Source: Bacteroidales bacterium
Lineage (GTDB): Bacteria; Bacteroidota; Bacteroidia; Bacteroidales; P3
DNA: 64,000 nucleotides
NCBI GenBank assembly: GCA_017542345.1
Contig: JAFXXI010000005.1
Span: forward strand, 23,413-87,412
Reading direction: 5' to 3'
Shown here: piece after piece, positions 55,827 through 64,000 of the stretch
Position numbering within the stretch: the stretch's first letter is position 1
Layout: each line of letters starts with the position of its first letter
Notes under the pieces: model-generated
The model's input: the letters and a program-made list of their open reading frames with translations, nothing else
Databases searched by the model: none
Told to the model about the DNA's origin: nothing
Translations under genes and position numbers: made by a program

Positions 55827-57094
55827 TACAGTAACTGATTCTTATTCGCATCCTGCCGGATGAATAAAAACAACAATATTGTGAACGCTATCAGCGACGA
55901 GCCGCCGTAGCTGAAAAACGGCAACGGGATGCCTATCACCGGCACCAGCCCTATCACCATGCCCACGTTGACAAACAGGTGCACAAACAATATGCTCGCC
56001 ACACAGTAGCCGTAGAACCGCGCATAGCGGCTCCGCTGCCGCTCGGCCATGCTGATCAGGTGCACCAGCAGCCACACATAGGCCCCCACCAGCGCCGTGC
56101 AGCCCACCCAGCCCCACTCCTCGCCCACCGTGCAGAAGATGAAGTCCGTATGCTGCTCCGGCACAAAATCGGCCTTGGTCACCGTGCCCCGCAGGAAACC
56201 CTTGCCGGCCACACCGCCGCTCCCGATGGCGATCTTCGACTGGTGCACGTTGTAGCCCGCCCCCTGCAGGTCCTCGCTCTTGCCCAGCAGCACGTCGATG
56301 CGCTCCCGCTGGTGCGGCTCCAACACCTTGTTGAACACAAAATCCACCGAGAAGACGAACAGCGCGCAGCACACCAGCACCGCCGCCACCCGCCACCAGT
56401 CGCGCGAGGTGCGCTTGTTGAGCCATATAAACAGGTAGGCCGCCGCCAGCACCGCCAGCGCCCCGAGCAGTATGTACTTGTTGACCAGCAGCGCCAGCAC
56501 AAACAGTGCCACCGCCGCCACCCCCACTATCAGGATGACGCCCGACAAGCCCTCGCGGAACAGCGGCAGCACGAAGGCCAGAAACACCAGCGCCGACCCC
56601 GTGTCGTGTTGCAGGAACACCAACGCCATCGGTATCAGCACGATGGCCGCCGCCACCACCTTGGTGCCCGTCTGCTTCCATTCCACCCCGATGGTCGACA
56701 TGTACTTCGACAGTGCCAGCGCCGTGGCAAACTTGGCAAACTCCGACGGCTGCAGACGGAAGAATCCCAGGTCGATCCACGACTTGCCGCCGTGCGACAC
56801 CGTGGCGATGAACAGCGTCACCACCAGCAGCGCCAGCACCACGCCGTAAATCACATACGACGTGTTCGACACCACCCGCGGCTCGGTGAACATCAGCAGC
56901 ACCGCCACCACCGCCGCGCCGGCAATCCACAGCAGCTGCTTGCCGTGGAAGGTGGCCAGGTCGAACACCGCCGCCTGCTCCTCGTTGTAGGTCGCTGCAT
57001 AGATATTCAGCCACCCGAAGACCACGAGGAAAGCCCACAGCCCCACAGCAATCCAGTCTATTTTCAGTTTTTCCTGATACATTCTATTCATCAT
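55826..57094 (-). CDS. rodA: Rod-shape SEDS glycosyltransferase RodA
   Basis: Polymerises glycan strands in the elongation machinery with PBP2. 422 residues with about ten helices. Motifs: [34 protein letters not shown], the large loop region with [13 protein letters not shown] and [15 protein letters not shown], and [14 protein letters not shown] at the end. It starts 3 bp after mrdA. Confidence 0.95.
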   Translation of the reverse strand: MMNRMYQEKLKIDWIAVGLWAFLVVFGWLNIYAATYNEEQAAVFDLATFHGKQLLWIAGAAVVAVLLMFTEPRVVSNTSYVIYGVVLALLVVTLFIATVSHGGKSWIDLGFFRLQPSEFAKFATALALSKYMSTIGVEWKQTGTKVVAAAIVLIPMALVFLQHDTGSALVFLAFVLPLFREGLSGVILIVGVAAVALFVLALLVNKYILLGALAVLAAAYLFIWLNKRTSRDWWRVAAVLVCCALFVFSVDFVFNKVLEPHQRERIDVLLGKSEDLQGAGYNVHQSKIAIGSGGVAGKGFLRGTVTKADFVPEQHTDFIFCTVGEEWGWVGCTALVGAYVWLLVHLISMAERQRSRYARFYGYCVASILFVHLFVNVGMVIGLVPVIGIPLPFFSYGGSSLIAFTILLFLFIRQDANKNQLL

Positions 57095-57097
57095 TCC

Positions 57098-58951
57098 TCA
57101 CTTCTTCTTCTTCACCCTCCTTGTCAGCGGCAGCTTCTGGCAGGGCTCCACCTCGCGGTACATCTTCTCCACGTCCTTGCGTTTCACCTCGCCGCACAGG
57201 TACTTCTCCACGATCAGCCCCGCTATCGGCGCCGCCCAGGTGCCGCCGCCGCCCTGCGCGTTCTCCACATACACCGCCACGGCCACCTTCGGGTCGTTCT
57301 TCGGCGCAAAGCAGATGAACACCGAGTGGTCGTTGCCGTAGTTCTCCGCCGTGCCCGTCTTGCCGCAGATGTCCAGTCCCTCCACGCGGGCCCGCCGCGC
57401 CGTGCCGCCGGCCACATGCACCACGTCGTACATGCCGTCGGCCGCGATGTCGAAATACTCACGCCTGATACCCGTCTCGTGGTGCTCCAGGTAGCGCGCG
57501 TCGCGCGTCGAGTCAGGGCCGTAGGCACGCACCACATGCGGCGTGATATACCAGCCGCGGTTGGCCACGATGGCCGCCAGGTTGGCCATCTGTATCGGCA
57601 CCACCGTCACCTCGCCCTGCCCTATCGAGTTCGAGTATATCGTCGAAAACGCCCACCGCTCCTTGCCGTACCACCGGTTGTAGTAGGCCGTGTCGGGTAT
57701 ATTGCCGCGCGACACGCCGCTCTTCGGCAGGTCGATGTCGAGCCGCTGCCCGAAGCCGAACCGCAGCATATAGTCGCGCCACACCGTCAGGCCGTACTGC
57801 GAGTCCTTGTAGATGCTCTTGTACTTACCTTGCTGTATCACACGGCGGTACACCTGGTAGAAGTAGGGGTTGCAGCTCATCTTGATGGCCTCGCGCACGC
57901 AGGTGGCCGACGGGTGGTTGTGGCACCCCACCAGGCTCTTGTCGCACACAAAGCCCGTCCCGGGGCTTATCACCCCCAGGTCCAGCGCCACCATGCTCTG
58001 CGCTATCTTGAAGATGCTTCCCGGCGGATACTGCCCCAGCAGGGCGCGGTTCAGCATCGGCTTCGCTATGTCGGCGTTCAGCTTCAGGTAGTTCTCGCCC
58101 CTGATGCGCCCCACCAGCAGGTTGGGGTCGTAGCACGGCGCCGACACCATGGCCAGCACCTCGCCCGTCGACGGCTCCAGCGCCACCACACAGCCGCGCT
58201 TGTTGGCCATCAGCCCCTCGGCATACTGCTGCAGGTCGGCGTCCAGCGTCGTGTAGAGGTTGCCGCCCTCCACCGGCAGCGTGTCCAGCGTGCCGCCCAG
58301 GTAGGGCCCTATCTCGCGGTTGTGCACGTCCACATGCATCACCTTCTTGCCCTTCTCGCCGCGCAGCACCTCCTCATAGCTCTTCTCCAGCCCGCTCTTC
58401 CCTATGTAGTCGCCCTGGCGGTAGTAGGGGTCGCGGTCTATGTCGCCCTGGTCCACCTCGCCCACATAGCCCAGCACCTGCGCCGCTATCGGCCGGTCGT
58501 AGATGCGCAACGTACGCTGCGAGATGTAGAAACCCTTGAAACGGAACATCTTGTTCTCGAACTTGGCGTATTCCTCCTTCGAGATCTGCTTCATGAATAT
58601 CGAGGCCGAATAGGGCGAGTACTTGCGCGCCTTCTTCATCCGCGCCTCGAAATCGTCGACCGTGATGCCCAGGCACTGGCAAAAGTAGGCCGTGTCGAGT
58701 TCCTTCACCATGCGCGGGATGACCATCAGGTCGTACACCGCCTCGTTGTGCACCAGCAGCTCGCCGTGCCGGTCGTAGATGAAGCCGCGCGCCGGGTATT
58801 GCGTCACGTTGCGGAGCGCCTGTTGGTCAGCCAGTTGGCGGTAGTGCGGGTCGAACAGCTGCAGCATCGCCAGGCGCCCCACGAAGAGGACGCCCACCAC
58901 GATGAAGATGGCCTTCACCACCCGGCCCCGGTCTGCATACTTGTCCGACAT
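57098..58951 (-). CDS. mrdA: Elongation-specific penicillin-binding protein 2 (MrdA)
   Basis: The transpeptidase partner of RodA. 617 residues with one N-terminal membrane helix (about 11-28), dimerisation domain and transpeptidase domain. The active-site motifs are S312-I-F-K315, S359-C-N361 and K531-T-G-T534. A C-terminal basic tail (RRVKKKK) follows. It is the first gene of mrdA-rodA-clpX-queD. mreB, mreC and mreD are not in the window; the upstream side is the 9-bp tandem repeat. Confidence 0.95.
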   Translation of the reverse strand: MSDKYADRGRVVKAIFIVVGVLFVGRLAMLQLFDPHYRQLADQQALRNVTQYPARGFIYDRHGELLVHNEAVYDLMVIPRMVKELDTAYFCQCLGITVDDFEARMKKARKYSPYSASIFMKQISKEEYAKFENKMFRFKGFYISQRTLRIYDRPIAAQVLGYVGEVDQGDIDRDPYYRQGDYIGKSGLEKSYEEVLRGEKGKKVMHVDVHNREIGPYLGGTLDTLPVEGGNLYTTLDADLQQYAEGLMANKRGCVVALEPSTGEVLAMVSAPCYDPNLLVGRIRGENYLKLNADIAKPMLNRALLGQYPPGSIFKIAQSMVALDLGVISPGTGFVCDKSLVGCHNHPSATCVREAIKMSCNPYFYQVYRRVIQQGKYKSIYKDSQYGLTVWRDYMLRFGFGQRLDIDLPKSGVSRGNIPDTAYYNRWYGKERWAFSTIYSNSIGQGEVTVVPIQMANLAAIVANRGWYITPHVVRAYGPDSTRDARYLEHHETGIRREYFDIAADGMYDVVHVAGGTARRARVEGLDICGKTGTAENYGNDHSVFICFAPKNDPKVAVAVYVENAQGGGGTWAAPIAGLIVEKYLCGEVKRKDVEKMYREVEPCQKLPLTRRVKKKK

Positions 58952-59005
58952 AATTAATAATATGTAACGCTACGATGCCGTGTTTATTGTGTGGAGGGAG
59001 TAAAA

Positions 59006-59289
59006 AAGGAGTTCAAGGAGTGCAAGAATTTAAGGAGTTCAGGGAGTTCAGGGAGTTCAGGGAGTGCAAGAATTTAAGGAGTTCAGGGAGTTCAAGGAGT
59101 GCAGGGAGTGCAGGGAGTGCAAGGAGTTCAGGGAGTGCAGGGAGTGCAGGGAGTGCAAGGAGTTCAGGGAGTGCAGGGAGTGCAGGGAGTGCAGGGAGTG
59201 CAGGGAGTGCAGGGAGTTCAGGGAGTTCAGGGAGTTCAGGGAGTTCAGGGAGTTCAGGGAGTTCAGGGAGTTCAGGGAGTTCAGGGAGT
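59006..59289. repeat. 9-bp tandem repeat array (GGAGTTCAG / GGAGTGCAG), about 31 units
   Basis: Two unit types alternate in blocks: TTC units at both ends and TGC units in the centre (59090-59210). Two AAGAATTTA interruptions occur near 59024 and 59069. The period is a multiple of three without stop codons, so all six frames are open; the apparent proteins (VQG, REF, SSG or PEL repeats) are not genes. It lies in the 691-bp divergent gap between mrdA and the sigma-factor gene. Confidence 0.92.
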
Positions 59290-59375
59290 CTAAGAAAACT
59301 GACCACTTGACACTCCTCCCCTCAAACCCTTCTCCCCTCCTCCCCTCGAACCCCTCGAACCCCTCCCTACCCCCT

Positions 59376-59492
59376 CCTCCCCTCCTCCCCTCCGGTCCCC
59401 CTCCGCTCCCTCTTCGCAACTCGACCCAAGATGAGCGGAGGGGGACCGGAGGGGGACCGGAGGGGGACCGGAGGGGAACCGGACCGGAAGAC
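59376..59492. repeat. 11-bp-iteron intergenic repeat, copy 5
   Basis: Left arm CCCCTCCGGTC, CCCCTCCGCTC; centre CTCTTCGCAACTCGACC; right arm GAGCGGAGGGG, GACCGGAGGGG three times. It directly follows the 9-bp array and a run of CCCCT-rich sequence (59317-59395). From 59493 to 59642 the DNA is AT-rich leader, with no clear promoter of the usual type. Confidence 0.8.
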
Positions 59493-59642
59493 CCCCCGGC
59501 GGCACCCCACGGAGACGGCATCCGGTATGTTAAAAATAATTAAAATTAGTTAATTTTTGGGGGTCGGTGAAAAAAACGGGCCCTAAGGTGGTTATTATAT
59601 ATATGAAGGGGCTTCCTTTGGGACGAAACACCCCTACACACG

Positions 59643-60230
59643 ATGGACGGACAACGGGACACCACACAGCACTTCGCGGCGATGCTCGAACAGCACCGGC
59701 GGATGCTCCATCTCATCTGTCTGCGCTACAGTTCCTACAACCTGGAGCTTAGCCGTGACATGATGCAGGAGGTGCTGACGGCGCTGTGGCTGCGTCGCGG
59801 GGGGCTGCACGCCGATGCCTCGCCGATGGAGGTGACGGCATGGGTGATGTGGCAGGCCCGCAGCGTGGCGTCGCACGAACGGCGGCGCCGCCGGCTGACG
59901 GTGCAGCTCCTGGGTTCAACGGCCGAGCTGCCGCCCTCGCTGCTGACCACCGACGGCGACGAGGACAGCGCCCGGCAGCGCCTCACGGCGCTGGCCGAGG
60001 GGCTCGACGGCACCGACCGGCAGCTGTTCGACCTCCTCATGGCGGGTTTCTCCCTGACCGAGATTGCCGAGACAATGAAGACCAGCGTCTCGTCTGTCCA
60101 CCGACGATACCGGCGGCTGGTGGAGCGGATGCGCCGGCTGGCGCCTTCGGCGGCGGACAGCGGCAATCCGGAGACGACAGACAACAACAATGACAAAATA
60201 AACAACAGCGAAGAAAGGAGCAAGATATGA
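59643..60230 (+). CDS. ECF-type RNA polymerase sigma factor
   Basis: 195 residues with the two ECF domains. Sigma-2 (about 13-80) has EQHRRMLHLICLRYSSYNLELSRDMMQEV and AWVMWQARSVASHERRRRR. Sigma-4 (about 120-165) has the helix-turn-helix MAGFSLTEIAETMKTSVSSVHRRYRRL. The linker is Thr/Asp-rich and the C-terminal tail polar. No familiar vegetative promoter lies before it, so autoregulation is possible. It overlaps the next gene by 4 bp (ATGA). Confidence 0.85.
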   Translation: MDGQRDTTQHFAAMLEQHRRMLHLICLRYSSYNLELSRDMMQEVLTALWLRRGGLHADASPMEVTAWVMWQARSVASHERRRRRLTVQLLGSTAELPPSLLTTDGDEDSARQRLTALAEGLDGTDRQLFDLLMAGFSLTEIAETMKTSVSSVHRRYRRLVERMRRLAPSAADSGNPETTDNNNDKINNSEERSKI

Positions 60231-60616
60231 CCAATGACCAGAGAAACGACAGAGGCCTGACCGGGGCCGAGATAGAATGGCTGATGGACGAGGCCCACCG
60301 GCGGGCCGTCCGGCGGCGCCTGGACGAGGCCCACGCCCGACACCCCGACGAAGAGCCCGACTTCAGGGCGCTGGCGGCGGACCTCTGCACAGGCATGGAG
60401 GAGACCCGGCGGCGGCAACTGAGGACACGCGCCGGCCTGCTGGCTGCCGTCAGCGTGGCGCTGCTGACGCTCAATGTAGCGGCCTATGAGGCTCCCGTCG
60501 AGACGGCGCACCCCTCACAGAACGCCGCGGTGGAGATTGCCTGCAACGACATGTGCAACGCCGACGAGGTGTATGCCAACACCTACGCCTGCCTGCGCTT
60601 CAACCCGATACAATAA
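60227..60616 (+). CDS. Putative anti-sigma factor (single membrane helix)
   Basis: 129 residues: a charged cytoplasmic N-terminal part (1-66, rich in Arg, Glu and Asp), one transmembrane helix (about 68-86, AGLLAAVSVALLTLNVAAY), then a short outer tail with CNDMC and a further Cys (about 106-124). I recognise no anti-sigma domain, and the ZAS zinc motif is absent. The role is inferred only from topology and the ATGA coupling to the sigma gene. Confidence 0.6.
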   Translation: MTNDQRNDRGLTGAEIEWLMDEAHRRAVRRRLDEAHARHPDEEPDFRALAADLCTGMEETRRRQLRTRAGLLAAVSVALLTLNVAAYEAPVETAHPSQNAAVEIACNDMCNADEVYANTYACLRFNPIQ

Positions 60617-60626
60617 GTCCAAGACC

Positions 60627-61193
60627 ATGAAACTGCTACGCATACTCCGATGGTTAGTGCTGCTGCTCAGCGTGCTGCTGGCCGTGCAGTTGCTGGCGCG
60701 CTGCCATGCGCGGCAGCGCGGCGAGCTGGGCGAGCTCTACGAGCGCTACTGCGAGCAGCCCGGGGTGCGCGTGGCCCTGGTGCAGAACATGCCCATCAAC
60801 GACACCCTGAGCAAGGACATCCTGCTGCTCACCGCCACCGACTCGGCCGGCTGGGCCTGGATCCTGACCGAGTTTACCAACATCGAAGAGGGCTCGCCCC
60901 TGTTCAACGCAGCCATGACATCCACCTGGTTTATGTGTTCCCATGCCGGCACTAAAGAAAAGCCCGGGGAAAGGCCTCCATTGTCCGAGGGCACGACATA
61001 CTATGACCAATTGGAGCAGGGTGTCTACGACGAATTGTTAAGAGTGTTTGTGACAGCCAGCTCACGCTCCACCCTTATCGTCGCCATAACCAACCGTCAA
61101 GAAGGCAAAGCATTGATAGACATGATGATGGATCGCAACGAATTCAGCATCACACCCGAAGAAGCAAGACAACTAAAAAATAAATCTATATGA
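60627..61193 (+). CDS. Unknown membrane-anchored protein
   Basis: The start at 60627 (MKLLRILRWLVLLLSVLLAV) gives a single N-terminal membrane helix. 188 residues. The rest is a soluble, mixed alpha/beta region outside the membrane with MPINDTLSKDILLLTATDS and YDELLRVFVTASS. No family recognised. It sits 10 bp after the putative anti-sigma gene and overlaps the lipoprotein gene by 4 bp. Composition falls from about 70% to about 50% GC within it. Confidence 0.7.
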   Translation: MKLLRILRWLVLLLSVLLAVQLLARCHARQRGELGELYERYCEQPGVRVALVQNMPINDTLSKDILLLTATDSAGWAWILTEFTNIEEGSPLFNAAMTSTWFMCSHAGTKEKPGERPPLSEGTTYYDQLEQGVYDELLRVFVTASSRSTLIVAITNRQEGKALIDMMMDRNEFSITPEEARQLKNKSI

Positions 61194-61597
61194 AGAAACA
61201 TACTGTAACACTGTTTGCCCTTGCCGCCCTTGCGGCAGCGGGCTGCACGAAAGAAGAATGGCCCGAGCGGCCAACCACCGTCATGCAGGAGACCGTCTCC
61301 ACGACACTCTACTACAGCATCGACGGCGAAATGTACGAAGCCAACCTGTCGGGGAAACAGGAGCAATCCCTGTTCTTTGACCAGATGCTCGCCTTAGCCC
61401 GGCAGGGGCACCGCATACGCATCAGCCGACACGACCTATCCACGGCACACGAATACGCCAAGGAGACCGTCACCTTCACCACCACCGATGGTGCCGAAGC
61501 CAAGCAATGGGCAGAGGACATGTTCAACAACGGGTATGAGGTAATCATTAATTACGACCCAGACCACGGGATTTACACCTGCATCGCCACAAGATGA
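61190..61597 (+). CDS. Small lipoprotein of unknown function
   Basis: 135 residues with lipobox AAAGC (Cys 19), followed by an acidic start (TKEEWPE). The body has STTLYYSIDGEMYEANLSG and a C-terminal alpha/beta part with TTDGAEAKQWAEDMFNNGYEV. No family recognised. It is placed between the membrane protein and the subtilisin, 39 bp before the latter, in the same unit. Confidence 0.75.
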   Translation: MKKHTVTLFALAALAAAGCTKEEWPERPTTVMQETVSTTLYYSIDGEMYEANLSGKQEQSLFFDQMLALARQGHRIRISRHDLSTAHEYAKETVTFTTTDGAEAKQWAEDMFNNGYEVIINYDPDHGIYTCIATR

Positions 61598-61636
61598 ACA
61601 GCAACCAATACTATTAACCATTAATACAATACGAGT

Positions 61637-64000
61637 ATGCAAAGCTATTTCAAACGAACAATGCTGCTGGCAGCAGTACTGCTACTGACCGGCGGCGCGT
61701 GGGCGCAGAAGACCCACACGGGCTACTACCTCTACCACGGAAAGCGCGTGGAGGTGCCCGTCAACTCGGAGGTGGCCCTGGCCTACTTCCGCACGGCACA
61801 GATGGACACCGCCGCCATCCACCACCGCTACCAGTGCCTGAAAGAGGTGGCGCTTGCCGCAGACAAGGCCGACACGCTCTATGCCTGCGAGGTGCAGCTG
61901 CCCGAAGGCACCTACGAAGAGGGCGTGGCCTGGCTGAAGGCGCAGCCCGAGGTGTGGGACGTGGAACCCGTCATCGGCACCACGGAGCGCGTGCCGGTGT
62001 CGAACATGTTCTTTGTGAAGCTGCGCGAGCAGAGCGACGCGGCCTTGCTGGCCGAAGAAGCGGCGAAATGCGGTGCACGCCACGAAGGTCCCGTGCTGCC
62101 GGGCGACCTGTGGCACATCGTGACGGTCGACAAGCGGGCGACGGGCGACGCAATGTCTCTGTCGACCCAACTGGGCGAGAGCGGCAAGTTTGCCGACGTC
62201 GACCCAGGCTTTATACCTGAAGTTGAAACATACGACAACTGTGTATCCGACAGTATGTTCAGTACACAATGGGGGATGCCGGCCATCAACGCCTGCGGAG
62301 CCTGGACAATTACAACAGGGTCGTCGACCGTCAAGGTGGCCATCATTGACCAAGGCGTTGACATCAGCCATCGCGAGTTCAATAGCACCAACGTGACAGC
62401 ATCCTACGATGCATCTTATGAAACGACACCTTCTGTTATATGGGGTCTTCATGGAACCCATGTGGGCGGCATCATTTTCGCCAATCACGACGACTACCGG
62501 ATAGCTGGTGTAGCTCCGGGAGCCAGTCTGATTGACATAAGCGATTCCATGCGCGGTCAAAATGACGAATGGTTTTTGTTGCGGATGTATACGGCATTTA
62601 TGTACGCCTACTCACAAGGAGCGGACGTCATAAATTGCTCTTGGGGAGTAAGATTCATCCCAAATGCGCCCATGGCAACAGCACTGGTCGAAGATGCCAT
62701 CGAAAACCTGTTGACCAACGGACGTTCGGGCAAAGGCAGCGTGGTTGTTTTCGCCGCGGGCAACCGTGGAGGGTCTGTAAGCTACCCTGCAAATTCCATT
62801 GACGACATCATTGTGGTTGGGTCAGTCGGTAGTACTCTAACAAGATCGTCATTTTCCAACTATGGTTCCCAATTGGATATTGTAGCACCTGGTGGAACAA
62901 TTTATTCCACTGTTCTCAACAATCAATATGAGAATAAAAGCGGAACTTCTATGGCAGCACCTCATGTCACAGGCGTTGTCGCACTAATGCTGTCGGCCAA
63001 CCCCAACCTCACACGTCATCAAGTTGACAGAATACTCAAAGGAACCGCACAGAAGGTCGGCGGATACACTTACAGCTACACCTCGACACAGCCAGTAGGA
63101 AGTTGGCACGAGGAAATGGGACATGGACTGTTGGATGCCGCGGCGGCCGTCCAACAAGCTCTCGCCACCCCAGCATACGACCTGATGGTTAAAGACGATA
63201 TGTTTGACGTCGGCGACGAACCGAACTACGACAGCTACCCCTTCAACGCATCACCCTACATACATGCATTTCCTTGGGGCTCCGCCACAGAGACTTACGG
63301 TCTCAACTACAACCAGACATTCACCATCTCTGCCGAGATACACAATCCCTCCAACACCACAGTATATCTTCCATACTCCAAGGTAAAATTCTATTGGACG
63401 GTTGTATCAAACAAGCTATGGACAGACTCCTGGACAAACGGGGGTACCACTTGCGGCTTCGCCAACAGCGGGACACTGAATGCCTCGGGGTCAGGGAGTG
63501 TTCAAATACCCGCTGGAGGAAGCGCTTTTGTAAACACAACTCTCTCCGTACCTGCCTATGAGACCCTGCTGTGTTCACCCTTGAACAAGCCCTCTTCACT
63601 ATCGATAGTAGCAGTCGTGGACGATGAGAATCTCACCGTCGGCGAAAATGCCACAGACTATCCTCTGGCATCATTTGTACAAATCAACAACAACGTGGCA
63701 TGGAGAAGCTATAGTCTCATCCCCTCCCTGCCTGGATATGCCTCGCTACAAAACAGCAATGAAGACTGCATCTCCACACTCTCGCCCAACCCCACCACAG
63801 GACAAGCTACACTGGAATACACCCTACCCGAGGATGTACGCGTCGGTGAGGTGCTGGTAATGAACAGCATGGGAGCGGTGGTCTACCGCGCGCCAGCGAC
63901 AGGGCAAAACCATGTAATCGACCTCTCAAGCACCCCCTCCGGAAGCTACTATGTGTACCTTACAGGTGACGGGGAACTACTGGGTATGAGAACATTGATA
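61637..64000 (+). CDS. T9SS-sorted S8 subtilisin-like protease (3' end outside window)
   Basis: Open from ATG 61637 to the window edge (788 codons). Signal peptide (1-23, GGAWAQ), a prodomain (about 24-200), then the S8 domain with catalytic Asp 238 (AIIDQGVD), His 275 (GTHVGG), oxyanion Asn in VFAAGNRGG and Ser 438 (GTSMAAPH). A Pro/Gly-rich beta-region follows (about 520-700), then a Type A sorting domain starting STLSPNPTTGQATLEY and reaching GELLGMRTLI at the last base. Only a few codons are missing. The protein is probably exported by T9SS and anchored on the surface. It is the fifth gene of the sigma-factor unit. GC content drops sharply after the prodomain. Confidence 0.9.
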   Translation, partial: MQSYFKRTMLLAAVLLLTGGAWAQKTHTGYYLYHGKRVEVPVNSEVALAYFRTAQMDTAAIHHRYQCLKEVALAADKADTLYACEVQLPEGTYEEGVAWLKAQPEVWDVEPVIGTTERVPVSNMFFVKLREQSDAALLAEEAAKCGARHEGPVLPGDLWHIVTVDKRATGDAMSLSTQLGESGKFADVDPGFIPEVETYDNCVSDSMFSTQWGMPAINACGAWTITTGSSTVKVAIIDQGVDISHREFNSTNVTASYDASYETTPSVIWGLHGTHVGGIIFANHDDYRIAGVAPGASLIDISDSMRGQNDEWFLLRMYTAFMYAYSQGADVINCSWGVRFIPNAPMATALVEDAIENLLTNGRSGKGSVVVFAAGNRGGSVSYPANSIDDIIVVGSVGSTLTRSSFSNYGSQLDIVAPGGTIYSTVLNNQYENKSGTSMAAPHVTGVVALMLSANPNLTRHQVDRILKGTAQKVGGYTYSYTSTQPVGSWHEEMGHGLLDAAAAVQQALATPAYDLMVKDDMFDVGDEPNYDSYPFNASPYIHAFPWGSATETYGLNYNQTFTISAEIHNPSNTTVYLPYSKVKFYWTVVSNKLWTDSWTNGGTTCGFANSGTLNASGSGSVQIPAGGSAFVNTTLSVPAYETLLCSPLNKPSSLSIVAVVDDENLTVGENATDYPLASFVQINNNVAWRSYSLIPSLPGYASLQNSNEDCISTLSPNPTTGQATLEYTLPEDVRVGEVLVMNSMGAVVYRAPATGQNHVIDLSSTPSGSYYVYLTGDGELLGMRTLI

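Noticed and set aside
55979-58957. A 992-codon frame opposite mrdA and rodA
   Set aside because: A shadow of GC-rich codon use: it is His/Arg-rich, covers two well-identified genes antisense, and has no recognisable motif.
59006-59289. CRISPR array
   Set aside because: Units are contiguous 9-mers without spacers, and no cas genes are nearby.
59013-59543. Several overlapping open frames on both strands with VQG, REF, NSL or LPE repeats
   Set aside because: They are the direct result of a 9-bp tandem repeat without stop codons; all frames are open and no start context or homology exists.

Overview
This is chromosomal DNA of a GC-rich member of the Bacteroidetes, most likely order Bacteroidales. 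Four things point there: promoters of the Bacteroidetes type (TTTG-N19..21-TAnnTTTG), Type IX secretion (T9SS) sorting domains, families largely confined to the phylum (S46 dipeptidyl-peptidase, DUF4159, DUF4292, PorE-like OmpA protein), and a classic dcw cluster. Meso-diaminopimelate peptidoglycan is indicated by the DNPR motif of MurE. No tRNA, rRNA, CRISPR array, transposase or prophage gene was found.

Layout. 1-10200: the 3' end of an ABC-2 permease, recJ, a pair of secreted enzymes (an M28 peptidase fused to a beta-barrel, and an endonuclease/phosphatase-fold lipoprotein), ettA, then the minus-strand set mnmA-rsmE-DUF4159 and an EamA transporter. 10347-25500: the complete minus-strand dcw cluster mraZ-rsmH-ftsL-ftsI-murE-mraY-(murD remnant)-ftsW-murG-murC-ftsQ-ftsA-ftsZ, closed by a terminator. 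Its murD position holds only a C-terminal domain with degenerate catalytic motifs. 25900-34700 (plus strand): an S46 peptidase, a sigma-54 factor fused in frame to a secreted M23 peptidase, ribH-fmt, an HU protein with a basic tail, and gpsA with an acyltransferase. 34800-37200 (minus): a TPR protein, secG and a RecD-like helicase. 37400-43600 (plus): rpmH (48 codons), rlmD, a T9SS surface protein, apbE and yicC. 43800-46500: a second T9SS protein. 46960-50400: a TPR lipoprotein, a DUF4292 lipoprotein, a LolA-like protein and tadA. 50387-58951 (minus): mrdA-rodA-clpX-queD and the PorE-like protein with miaA. 59643-64000: an ECF sigma factor, a putative anti-sigma factor, two unknown envelope proteins and a T9SS subtilisin that runs off the window.

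The window joins cell-wall growth (dcw, mrdA-rodA), envelope maintenance (SecG, T9SS, lipoproteins) and translation/RNA modification (RsmH, RsmE, RlmD, MnmA, MiaA, TadA, Fmt, EttA). Gaps between genes, and some genes, are colonised by short iterated repeats of 7, 8, 9 and 11 bp and by small palindromes. The strongest items for follow-up are the sigma-54/M23 fusion, the MurD remnant, the degenerate retropepsin-like tail on the PorE-like protein, the in-frame 72-bp palindromic insertion in rsmE, and a dispersed 11-bp-iteron repeat family with five copies.
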